Assembly (NCBI GenBank): GCA_030145595.1 | Contig: JAQYVG010000183.1 | Location: 1-6,804, forward strand | Direction of reading: 5' to 3' | Source of the DNA: Desulfobacterales bacterium | GTDB taxonomy: Bacteria; Desulfobacterota; Desulfobacteria; Desulfobacterales; UBA11574 | DNA length: 6,804 nucleotides | Shown: positions 1 through 6,191 of the stretch, one piece after another | How positions within the stretch are numbered: position 1 is the first letter of the stretch | How the letters are laid out: each line of letters starts with the position of its first letter | The notes under the pieces: generated by a model | Database searches by the model: none | What the model saw: the letters and a program-made list of their open reading frames with translations, nothing else | What the model was told of the DNA's origin: nothing | Position numbers and translations under genes: made by a program

Positions 1-2636
1 CGCAGAGAATTCTCGCCGTAATCCATCGCCACATAAATGGATAGCAAGACATGTTCCCCTTGGCCGGTCGGGACCTTGTATCGCCAGAAACCGCTGCCGT
101 TATATTCAAAACCAAAAGAATCAAAGCAATCGTTGCAGATCTCCTGCGAGTAGCCCTGGAACACCAGCCATGCCCGGCAGCGGGTGAACATAATCCACCG
201 ATTTTCAGGAATCTTAGAGTCCATGTTTGCCGCCAAAAGGGCATCATACCGGCTGGCAAGTTCTCCCCAGGAAGCGTTGGCCCTTAGCATGGCACCCCGG
301 CCGTTGGTGCCGAGCAAAAGGAGCGGATGATCCGACAGATCCTTCCGAGAATAGACCTGTTTTACCGTTGCATCCTCGGCCCGGGAAAGGAAAAGAAGCG
401 GCCCGTCAACATCTTGAGTCTTGCCGGTGGTATAAACCGTTAATTTCAGAATAAGTGAACGGTGTGTTCGGGGGGAGGGCAGCGGATAAAAAAGCGCAAA
501 AAACGATCCGTCCCGGCAAGGCAAACTTTCTTCTTGGGCAAGGCATCGGTTTTTATCGATAATTCGAGCTCGAAAAGGAGTGTCAACACGTATTATCAGA
601 AAATGGCCGGGGGGCACCATTACTTCACGCCTAATGTCACGGGGCCATTGCCAGGTTATTACGCGTGGTTCATGGCTGAAAGGATTGAGACTGCGGCAGT
701 ATTCAACAGGATCTTCTGCCAATTGCTGCGCAGCCTGATCCGGATTAAATGCGCCTATATCTTGCGTACCGTTGTAAAACTTCCAAACATCCATGGCTTT
801 GGCACGCAAGCACTGCCTTTTGATTCGCTCCGGGACCAGCAGGTCTTGAGAATCTGCCTGCAAGACAAGGTCAAGATCATTGCGGTCGGTGGTGAGACAG
901 AGAACACGGCCGGGATCAAGGAGACAAGTTTGCCGGCCGTTAGATTCGGTAATGGTCACCTTTTTCGCGGAGATAAGATCCACAAAGACCGACCCTTGCA
1001 TGCCTGTTTGCTTAAAATCCCAGGCTCCTAAGGTTTCGCGCTCATCGTCCAGATTGGCCACGATAAGCAGCTTTTTCCCTGACGGCAGATGGTGTCTAAG
1101 TAAGGCAATATGATTCCCATGGCCCTGTTGGATCATCTTTGTCTCAGTTTGGTCGTGAAAGGCCGGATGCACTTTTAACAGTGTATTGAGACGCCGGATG
1201 TGTTTCACCTGGTTGGTTTTGGCGTTCCAATTCAGCGAAGGCGCTTCATGGACGTTAATCTTTTCGGTTGCATACCATTCCACCCCGTTGGCAAATCCAA
1301 AACCGCCCTGGTGACTGCAAAGGGCACACAGGGCTGTACGCATGCGAGCAAAGACCTTTGACCGTGCAGCCAGACGGGGGTTATCGTGGGTTTCTGCAAA
1401 ATGGACCGTATTGCCGTCACTGCGTGATATCTCGTTGGATTCGGGAAGATAGGTTTCGATCTGGGTGCGATCATAGTTTTGAAACAGCTCTGAATAGGCC
1501 CAGTTGAAATTGGCTTTGTTTAAGATATCACGGGTCACGGAAACTTTTCCACCAAGCCCTTCCAGCAGAAAAATTGTGTCAGGATACTGCTTCCTTACGG
1601 CGGCAAGGATGTATTGCCAGGCAGGGACCGGAATCATATATCCTGCATCGCAGCGGAATCCGTCTACTCCCCGGCGACACCACGTAAGAAAAACATCGGC
1701 CATGTATTGCCACAGGTCTTTGTTAGCGTAATCGAGGGATGTCAGGTCTTCCCAGACTACTCCCCAGGCGCCGGGAACCTTGATCTGACCGTCCGGGTCC
1801 CGGACAAGCCATTGGGGGTGAGTTTCATGTAGATCGGCGGCCCAGCCGGTGTGGTTGATGGCGATGTCAATGAAAATCTTGGCCTGACGTTCATGGATGG
1901 CGTCTACCAGTTCGATGAATTGCTCCAGGGGCGTGGCCCGGGGGTCGAATTTGGCCAGGGCCGGATCAACGGCGGTAAAACTCAAGGCAGCGTATGGACT
2001 TCCAAATCTTCCCATGCGGGCGTATGTGGTGGGTGTGGGATGGATCGGAAGCAACTGGATGATACGGCATCCGAGTTCCCCTATAATGAAATCGAGTTCT
2101 TTGATCAGGTCGCGAAAAGTTCCCGAGGGAGGAATTACAGCATAACCGTTCTTGTCCAGATCTCGGATTAAATCATTCTCTGCCGTATTTAAAAGATTGT
2201 CCAGTTTGTTCGGACCGAACTGTCGCACAAAGGCATTGTATATAATGTTTGCGCAACAGGTGTCCGCCGCTTCCACATTGATGACGACATTAGGTCCCTC
2301 CGGCCACACCGGGATAGTTGCGTCATCACTCAAAAAGAAGCATTTGGCTTCAAAATGCCCGACTTCACAAAAAGGGAGGGTAATCAGAAAGTTGCGGTCG
2401 TCAACACGCTTCATGGGGATGTCAAACCAGTCACGGCCTAGGGGCGGTTCATCGCTTTTTATGGCCCTGACGATTTCATCCCTTGAGGTTTCGGCCTGTC
2501 CGATATTTGTGCGCAGCCATGCACTTCCTTTTTGGGGGTTTGAAAGTGAAAGTGTAAATGATCGGGTGTCGCCCCGAAACATAATAATACGTGTTCCGGG
2601 TGCAGGATCTTGAATGACGAGATTTGAAATATCCAT
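1..2636 (-). CDS. Glycogen-debranching-type enzyme, GH13 domain plus start of amylo-1,6-glucosidase module (partial, 3' end outside window)
   Basis: The frame is open from ATG 2636 to the left edge (878 complete codons, no stop), so the C-terminus is missing. Residues about 1-135 are a beta-rich domain resembling the N-terminal domain of eukaryotic-type debranching enzymes. Residues about 150-560 are a GH13 barrel: LLPIHP at 195-200, DIAINH at 257-262, GFRCD with nucleophile D330, LLEG with acid/base E359, and THDN with D418. The full catalytic triad is therefore present. From about 774 (GTNGRG 776-781, RCRAW 819-823) the sequence matches the beta-sandwich that precedes the alpha/alpha barrel of bacterial amylo-alpha-1,6-glucosidases; that barrel would lie beyond the edge. 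The expected role is 4-alpha-glucanotransferase plus alpha-1,6-glucosidase action on cytoplasmic glycogen. No signal peptide is visible. The start is weakly supported: only GAG precedes it and the frame stays open upstream. The gene follows the HD-GYP gene by 67 bases. Confidence 0.85.
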   Translation of the reverse strand, partial: MDISNLVIQDPAPGTRIIMFRGDTRSFTLSLSNPQKGSAWLRTNIGQAETSRDEIVRAIKSDEPPLGRDWFDIPMKRVDDRNFLITLPFCEVGHFEAKCFFLSDDATIPVWPEGPNVVINVEAADTCCANIIYNAFVRQFGPNKLDNLLNTAENDLIRDLDKNGYAVIPPSGTFRDLIKELDFIIGELGCRIIQLLPIHPTPTTYARMGRFGSPYAALSFTAVDPALAKFDPRATPLEQFIELVDAIHERQAKIFIDIAINHTGWAADLHETHPQWLVRDPDGQIKVPGAWGVVWEDLTSLDYANKDLWQYMADVFLTWCRRGVDGFRCDAGYMIPVPAWQYILAAVRKQYPDTIFLLEGLGGKVSVTRDILNKANFNWAYSELFQNYDRTQIETYLPESNEISRSDGNTVHFAETHDNPRLAARSKVFARMRTALCALCSHQGGFGFANGVEWYATEKINVHEAPSLNWNAKTNQVKHIRRLNTLLKVHPAFHDQTETKMIQQGHGNHIALLRHHLPSGKKLLIVANLDDERETLGAWDFKQTGMQGSVFVDLISAKKVTITESNGRQTCLLDPGRVLCLTTDRNDLDLVLQADSQDLLVPERIKRQCLRAKAMDVWKFYNGTQDIGAFNPDQAAQQLAEDPVEYCRSLNPFSHEPRVITWQWPRDIRREVMVPPGHFLIIRVDTPFRARIIDKNRCLAQEESLPCRDGSFFALFYPLPSPRTHRSLILKLTVYTTGKTQDVDGPLLFLSRAEDATVKQVYSRKDLSDHPLLLLGTNGRGAMLRANASWGELASRYDALLAANMDSKIPENRWIMFTRCRAWLVFQGYSQEICNDCFDSFGFEYNGSGFWRYKVPTGQGEHVLLSIYVAMDYGENSL

Positions 2637-2703
2637 TGAAGCTCGTTGTTGAGTTTTGGAGTAATAATATTCAAGTTCAGCCAGAATCAATATGCGGGGA
2701 GCT

Positions 2704-3942
2704 TTATTCAGTCTTGTCCCGGTAACGTTCTTGAATAGATCTGAGTACGTTGAGACTGGAAAAAAAGATTTCCACAAGCTCCGGATCAAACTGGCGGCCC
2801 GCTTCTTTTTCCATTATATCAAGAACTTGAGATTCATTCCAGGCCTCTTTATAGACCCGTTCCGAAGAAAGGGCATCAAAAACATCCGCTAAAGCGACGA
2901 CTCTGCCGAAAATTGGAATTTCTTCGCCCTTTTTGCCGCGGGGTGTGCCGTCAGGCAGGGCATAACCGGTTAGCGCCGCGTTGGTGGATACATCGACATA
3001 TCCGGGATACCCCTTGCCGTCCCAGCGTTCATGATGGGTCAGGGCGACCTGCATAGCTGTTTCGTCAAAATCCGACTGGGCGTCCAGAAACAGGCGCGCC
3101 CCTAAAACAGCGTGCTGCTTCATGATTTCAAACTCATCGTTGTTGAAGCGCCCGGGCTTTTTGAGTATCAGATCGGAGATAGCTACTTTGCCGACATCGT
3201 GGAGCATAGCTGCCATGCGAAGACTGTCGCGGGCTCTGTCGATTTCCTTGGGGGCAATTTGCTGTCGGCGGGCCCATTGTTCATAGAGTTCCACAGCATA
3301 GCCGCCCACGCGGTTGACGTGGGCGCCGGTTTCCATGGGATCGCGCAGTTCCGACATCCGAATCATACGAAGCAAAATGGTCCGTGTCATCTGGGCCCGT
3401 TCCAGGGCGACGGCAGCTATGCTGGCAAAATGGAGCATAATTTTTTCGTCGTTTTTCGAGAACGGTATGGACTGCTTGGCCTCATCTTGGGCGTTGATAA
3501 TCTGCAGGATGCCGAGAATGTCCCCCCTGGCTGTTTTTAAAGGGACGGTGAAGACGGAGCGGGTGGTGTATCCGGATGTTTCGTCAAATTTTTTACTAAA
3601 TTGGTAGGGGGCTGTAGGTTCGATTTTGTAAACATCCGGCAGGTTGAGGAGGCGTCCGGTGGTGGCGACATAGCCGGCAATACTTTTCGTGTCAATGGGG
3701 ATAGTAAAAGTTGAATAGATCAGTTTTTCCCCTTCGGGCAGACGACTTTGGAAAGTGTCGTTCTGCGTGTAGGTAAAGTTGAGTCTGTCCTTGTCGCGTA
3801 TGTATATGGATCCCGCGTCGGCGTTGACAAAACGCCGGGCATCGAAAAGAACGTGTTCCATGAGTATATCCAGATCTTTGACCTGGTTGAGTTCGACTCC
3901 CAGCATCGTAAGTTTGTCCAGCTTCTCTTTTTCGGTAAGCAT
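2704..3942 (-). CDS. GAF-domain HD-GYP protein, predicted cyclic-di-GMP phosphodiesterase
   Basis: This 412-residue soluble protein has two domains. Residues about 15-185 form a GAF sensor domain, with the typical SVFTVPL...GILQIINA strands at about 129-151. A helical linker leads into an HD-GYP domain at about 195-400. All signature residues are visible: HVNRV (208-212), HD..GK (H248, D249, K252), H277, HHE..DGKGYP (303-313) and ADVFDA (352-357). Intact HD-GYP domains hydrolyse cyclic-di-GMP with a two- or three-iron centre, so the protein should lower cyclic-di-GMP when its GAF domain senses a ligand. An insert of roughly 25-30 residues lies between GYP and the DVFDA helix. The start at MLTEKE is chosen because AGGAG sits 5 bases before it. 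A start 26 codons upstream would run inside the preceding gene. There are no membrane segments. It is probably co-transcribed with the phosphoesterase gene. Confidence 0.93.
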   Translation of the reverse strand: MLTEKEKLDKLTMLGVELNQVKDLDILMEHVLFDARRFVNADAGSIYIRDKDRLNFTYTQNDTFQSRLPEGEKLIYSTFTIPIDTKSIAGYVATTGRLLNLPDVYKIEPTAPYQFSKKFDETSGYTTRSVFTVPLKTARGDILGILQIINAQDEAKQSIPFSKNDEKIMLHFASIAAVALERAQMTRTILLRMIRMSELRDPMETGAHVNRVGGYAVELYEQWARRQQIAPKEIDRARDSLRMAAMLHDVGKVAISDLILKKPGRFNNDEFEIMKQHAVLGARLFLDAQSDFDETAMQVALTHHERWDGKGYPGYVDVSTNAALTGYALPDGTPRGKKGEEIPIFGRVVALADVFDALSSERVYKEAWNESQVLDIMEKEAGRQFDPELVEIFFSSLNVLRSIQERYRDKTE

Positions 3943-3947
3943 GCTGT

Positions 3948-3952
3948 CTCCT
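3948..3952 (-). promoter_or_regulatory. Ribosome binding site of the HD-GYP gene
   Basis: On the minus strand AGGAG lies 5 bases before ATG 3942 and begins immediately after the TAA stop (3955-3953) of the phosphoesterase gene. It decides the start in favour of the 412-residue form over the 438-residue one, and the arrangement suits translational coupling. Confidence 0.85.
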
Positions 3953-4720
3953 TTAAGTACTCCACTCAAATAGTGCATGGAGGGGAAAATGATCCGAGGG
4001 ATAAACATCCTCGATGGCATCCCGGTCGATTTTACATTCCTTTATATCGAGTGTGCCGCGATAAAGAATCCAGTCGATTTGATCGCCGTTGGCATCGCCA
4101 GTGAATCCATGATGAGTGCCCGGAAAGGGCTCTTGAAAGACGCTTTGAAAATACGTCTTTATTTTGGCTGAGTGCTGATTTTTTCCGGTGAATATATTGT
4201 GGCAGGGACTCAAGGGAGCGGCATTAAAGTCGCCGATCAGAATGGCCGGGATATCGGACGGCAGATATGAAAGGCGCTTTGTGATCAGCTTGGCACTTTC
4301 GATTTGAACCGAAGCATCAAAATCAAAGTGGGTATTGGCACATATGAGCCGGCGGCTGTTTTTTTCGAACATGCCGATGGTACACTGTCGCGGCCAGAGA
4401 CTTTTCACAGGCCGGCTCGGTATCGCTGGCGTGGGGCTCAAATAGAAATGTTCCTTATAAATGCATGACCAGTCTTTTTTATAAAAAATAATGTTGTTTT
4501 GCCAAAAGGGCGGTGCGGGATTCCTCTGGCCGATAAAATTATAAGCAGTCAGTATGTCGGCCAAATAATCGATTTGGAAACCATTTGCTTCCTGAAAGCC
4601 GATAAAATCCGTGTGATATTTGGCAAGTAATGCCGGAAAGATCTTTCGGCGGTTTTGCCATTTATTGGGGCCGTCGTCTGCCAGCCCAAAACGTAGGTTG
4701 AGTGTTAAAACTGAAAGCAT
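3953..4720 (-). CDS. Endonuclease/exonuclease/phosphatase (EEP) family protein
   Basis: A 255-residue protein filling one complete EEP fold. The motif order is canonical: LNLRFG with N8, QEA with metal ligand E44, NTHFD with H131, GDFNA with D164 and N166, QIDWI with D216, and SDHFP with D243 and H244. These residues coordinate the divalent metal and activate water for phosphodiester or phosphomonoester hydrolysis in this superfamily. The substrate cannot be read from sequence: members act on DNA, phosphoinositides, nucleotides or sphingolipids. The WQNRR segment near 21-25 resembles small bacterial EEP hydrolases rather than exonuclease III. No signal peptide or membrane segment is visible, so it is probably cytoplasmic. 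The start lies 6 bases after the CYTH stop, with no strong ribosome binding site, which suggests coupling. The gene looks more AT-rich than the HD-GYP and debranching genes. Confidence 0.9.
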   Translation of the reverse strand: MLSVLTLNLRFGLADDGPNKWQNRRKIFPALLAKYHTDFIGFQEANGFQIDYLADILTAYNFIGQRNPAPPFWQNNIIFYKKDWSCIYKEHFYLSPTPAIPSRPVKSLWPRQCTIGMFEKNSRRLICANTHFDFDASVQIESAKLITKRLSYLPSDIPAILIGDFNAAPLSPCHNIFTGKNQHSAKIKTYFQSVFQEPFPGTHHGFTGDANGDQIDWILYRGTLDIKECKIDRDAIEDVYPSDHFPLHALFEWST

Positions 4721-4742
4721 AGTCTTTTACGACTTCATCAAA
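4721..4742 (-). repeat. Copy 1 of a short dispersed motif, overlapping the CYTH stop codon
   Basis: Read on the minus strand, this segment (core GATG..GTCGTAAA) matches 6050-6071 on the plus strand at about 18 of 22 positions if one single-base gap is allowed. It supplies the final CYTH codons (LMKS), the TAA stop and the gap before the EEP start. I recall similar GATGG.GTCGTAAA-type ends in dispersed repeats of Desulfobacterales, but could not check this. Confidence 0.4.
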
Positions 4743-5344
4743 TCTGCTTCTATTAGATGGCGATATTTTGTAAGATCAATGCTGATCTTTTTAAAATTGT
4801 CGAAGGTGATATCCGTAAACGGCAGGTTTAATTTTTGCCTGATAATATCGAATATTGCAAGATAATTAAGAGTAATCCTTTTTTCCCATTGCAAACCGAT
4901 CTTGGACGCAGCTGCCTTTATATACTCCTTTTTACCCTCAATCTCAAGAAAATCACCGAACGGCATGGTATCCAGGCAGAGTATGGTGTCATTGAAAATA
5001 AAGGTTTCTCGCCATTTTTCGTAGATCTGTGCTTGATGGAATCCGAGATGTTCCAGAATCAGTTTCATGGTGGTAAAATCACTGACTTGGACTTCAAGCT
5101 CCCTGAAGGTCTTGAATTGATCGTCTTTGATGGCGGGTTCGGATTTATAGGTCAATCTGTTTTTGGCATCCCGGCGAAGTCGCAGGAGGGATTTATTGCG
5201 AAGCAAGCTTTCATGGACATCATCAAACCGCATGTTTGTTTCAAAAACGCGGCTCTTAACGTCGGCACCGAGCTCCATAATACGTTCGCGGAGAGATTGA
5301 ACATCGAAAAGATTAAATTTCACCTCGGTTTCAATATATTCCAT
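4727..5344 (-). CDS. CYTH-domain protein (class IV adenylate cyclase / ThTPase-like)
   Basis: A 205-residue protein with a near-complete CYTH triphosphate tunnel. It begins with the ExExK signature (E5, E7, K9), followed by basic residues R55, R57, R58 and K67, then RELEV (81-85), K110 and R112, D125, and FLEIEG (132-137). CYTH proteins bind triphosphate groups and metal. Known activities include adenylate cyclase (CyaB class IV), thiamine triphosphatase and inorganic triphosphatase. The two-domain-free length and the YIETEVKF opening fit the CyaB/ThTPase group best, but the activity cannot be assigned. About 35 C-terminal residues (after about 170) exceed the core fold. AGGA 7 bases before ATG supports the start. 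It is the first gene of the minus-strand cluster. Its last codons and stop resemble a short sequence repeated at 6050-6071. Confidence 0.88.
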   Translation of the reverse strand: MEYIETEVKFNLFDVQSLRERIMELGADVKSRVFETNMRFDDVHESLLRNKSLLRLRRDAKNRLTYKSEPAIKDDQFKTFRELEVQVSDFTTMKLILEHLGFHQAQIYEKWRETFIFNDTILCLDTMPFGDFLEIEGKKEYIKAAASKIGLQWEKRITLNYLAIFDIIRQKLNLPFTDITFDNFKKISIDLTKYRHLIEADLMKS

Positions 5345-5380
5345 GGGCGCATCCTATCCAGGACATTCCACGATTTCTGC

Positions 5381-5471
5381 GTTCAGGGTTCTGCGTTCTG
5401 CGTTTAACTCTGAACCCTTGAACCCCTGAACCCCTGAACCTCTGAACGCTGAACCTCTGAACCCTGAACCC
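5381..5471. repeat. Degenerate 7-8 base repeat array with inverted flank
   Basis: Eight copies of TGAAC start at 5411, 5419, 5427, 5435, 5443, 5450, 5458 and 5465, so the period is 8 bases with two 7-base steps; the unit is roughly CTGAACCC. To the left, GTTC, the opposite orientation, recurs at 5381, 5388 and 5395 with period 7. An 11-base segment at 5381-5391 is the exact reverse complement of 5459-5469, so the block can fold as a hairpin. It lies between the divergent CYTH and rplM genes, within the inferred leader of the CYTH transcript. There are no unique spacers, so it is not a CRISPR. Confidence 0.85.
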
Positions 5472-5484
5472 TTTAACGGTTAAA
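5472..5484. promoter_or_regulatory. Candidate operator palindrome TTTAACGGTTAAA
   Basis: Two perfect 6-base arms (TTTAAC and GTTAAA) flank a single central G. The site overlaps the start point predicted from the minus-strand -10 box at 5489-5494, which is a normal place for a repressor site. It may be chance in AT-rich DNA. Confidence 0.3.
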
Positions 5485-5488
5485 TTCG

Positions 5489-5517
5489 TTTATATTAGAA
5501 TTGTGCTTATTTTACAA
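5489..5517 (-). promoter_or_regulatory. Candidate sigma-70 promoter for the CYTH cluster
   Basis: On the minus strand a TTGTAA -35 (5517-5512, 4 of 6 consensus) and a TATAAA -10 (5494-5489, 5 of 6) are separated by exactly 17 bases. Transcription would begin near 5482. The leader would be about 138 bases and include the repeat array. Confidence 0.45.
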
Positions 5518-5532
5518 ATTTATTTTTTCCTC

Positions 5533-5561
5533 TTGACACAAATGTATTTATTATTTAATTT
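5533..5561 (+). promoter_or_regulatory. Candidate sigma-70 promoter for rplM-rpsI
   Basis: A perfect TTGACA -35 lies at 5533-5538. A poor -10 (TAATTT, 5556-5561) follows at 17 bases in a very AT-rich stretch. The position, about 40-70 bases before the rplM start, is suitable. The -35 is convincing and the -10 is not. Confidence 0.45.
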
Positions 5562-5591
5562 CTTTAGGTTCTGGTTTTTGACAATTATATT

Positions 5592-5596
5592 AGGAG
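5592..5596 (+). promoter_or_regulatory. Ribosome binding site of rplM
   Basis: AGGAG lies 9 bases before the GTG at 5606. It supports GTG as the start of L13; the residues that follow (KKYTYSAK) are the expected N-terminus of the protein in this group. Confidence 0.8.
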
Positions 5597-5605
5597 TGAA
5601 ATACG

Positions 5606-6040
5606 GTGAAAAAGTATACATACAGTGCGAAACAATCTGATATAAAAGAGAAATGGATTGTAGTTGATGCCAAGGATGCGGTGCTCGGGAGGCTTGCCTC
5701 AAACATAGCTGCACGCCTTAGAGGAAAACACAACCCGCTTTTTACACCTCATGTTGATTCGGGTGACTGGGTTGTTGTTGTCAATGCGGATAAGATTGTC
5801 CTGACAGGCAGAAAATGGCAGAAGAAGATTTACTACCGGCACAGCGGTTACATCGGAGGGCTCAAAATGATCACCGCCCAGAAACTCATGGAAAAGCGAC
5901 CTGAGGATCTTATCCGGTTTGCCGTCAAGGGTATGCTGCCCAAGAACAGACTCGGCAGAAAGCTTTTCAAAAAGTTGAAAGTTTATGCCGGTGATCAGCA
6001 TCCGCATGCAGCCCAGCAGCCTGAGGCTCTGGTACTTTAA
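5606..6040 (+). CDS. rplM: Large ribosomal subunit protein L13 (uL13)
   Basis: A 144-residue protein of normal bacterial L13 length that starts with GTG. It binds 23S rRNA early in 50S subunit assembly. Recognisable family segments are VLGRLAS (26-32), the RGKHNP..TPHVD block (39-51), VVVVNADKI (56-64), the HSGYIGG turn (79-85), the signature GMLPKNRLGRK (109-119) followed by LKVYAG (124-129), and the C-terminal HPHAAQQP (132-139). It is followed by rpsI, the usual partner, after an unusually long 151-base spacer. Transcription is probably from the TTGACA-containing promoter at 5533. Basic residues are abundant, as expected for an rRNA-binding protein, and nothing is broken. The wording (KKYTYSAK, GDQHPHAAQQP) is what I would expect from Desulfobacterota. 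Confidence 0.98.
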   Translation: MKKYTYSAKQSDIKEKWIVVDAKDAVLGRLASNIAARLRGKHNPLFTPHVDSGDWVVVVNADKIVLTGRKWQKKIYYRHSGYIGGLKMITAQKLMEKRPEDLIRFAVKGMLPKNRLGRKLFKKLKVYAGDQHPHAAQQPEALVL

Positions 6041-6049
6041 GCAAGCAAC

Positions 6050-6071
6050 TCTGATGGCGTCGTAAAGAGTT
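6050..6071 (+). repeat. Copy 2 of the short dispersed motif
   Basis: The core GATG..GTCGTAAA is shared with the minus-strand copy at 4742-4721. Here it starts 9 bases after the rplM stop, so it sits directly behind a gene, as copy 1 does. Confidence 0.4.
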
Positions 6072-6180
6072 CCATCTACTGCGCTTGTCCGCCTCAGGCG
6101 GGTTGTAGTATTCTTTCAGAATGAATTCAAATAAAGCGGCGTAGCCGCGTTTCATAAAATCGTAACACGATTTTATTTAT

Positions 6181-6186
6181 AGAGGA
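6181..6186 (+). promoter_or_regulatory. Ribosome binding site of rpsI
   Basis: AGAGGA lies 5 bases before ATG 6192. It begins 4 bases after the 10-base hairpin at 6154-6176, so ribosome access may depend on that fold. Confidence 0.8.
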
Positions 6187-6191
6187 ATTGT

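Larger units (their letters stand above)
6041..6191 (+). other. Structured rplM-rpsI spacer with three hairpins
   Basis: No gene is visible. Three small hairpins follow one another: CCGCC/GGCGG (6089-6101, loop TCA), GCGGC/GCCGC (6136-6148, loop GTA) and a perfect 10-base stem (6154-6163 with 6167-6176, loop AAC). The last ends 4 bases before the rpsI ribosome binding site. None has a T-tract of the sort needed for termination. The left part (6050-6071) is the second copy of the motif found at the CYTH stop, so part of the spacer is probably a decayed dispersed repeat. Confidence 0.6.

Noticed and set aside
462..1031. 189-codon plus-strand open frame
   Set aside because: It is antisense to the debranching-enzyme frame, which carries intact GH13 motifs. 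The plus-strand product shows no family resemblance.
1..2636. Suspected frameshifts in the debranching gene
   Set aside because: Positions of the catalytic codons at 1868, 1649, 1562, 1385 and 311 all fall in the same frame as ATG 2636, and no stop interrupts it.
2637..2690. TTG start 54 bases upstream for the debranching enzyme
   Set aside because: The frame is open, but no ribosome binding site precedes TTG 2690 and the extension shows no domain character. ATG 2636 is preferred, though weakly supported.
3943..4020. Upstream start giving a 438-residue HD-GYP protein
   Set aside because: The extra 26 residues overlap the end of the EEP gene, and AGGAG sits directly before the internal ATG at 3942.
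4835..5407. 190-codon plus-strand open frame
   Set aside because: It is antisense to the CYTH gene, whose ExExK and tunnel residues are clear. It also runs into the repeat array.
5381..5471. CRISPR array
   Set aside because: The units are 7-8 bases long, degenerate and lack spacers, and no cas gene is present.
5578..5583. Second TTGACA as an rplM promoter
   Set aside because: It lies only 22 bases before the GTG start, which leaves no room for a -10 box and a ribosome binding site in the transcript.
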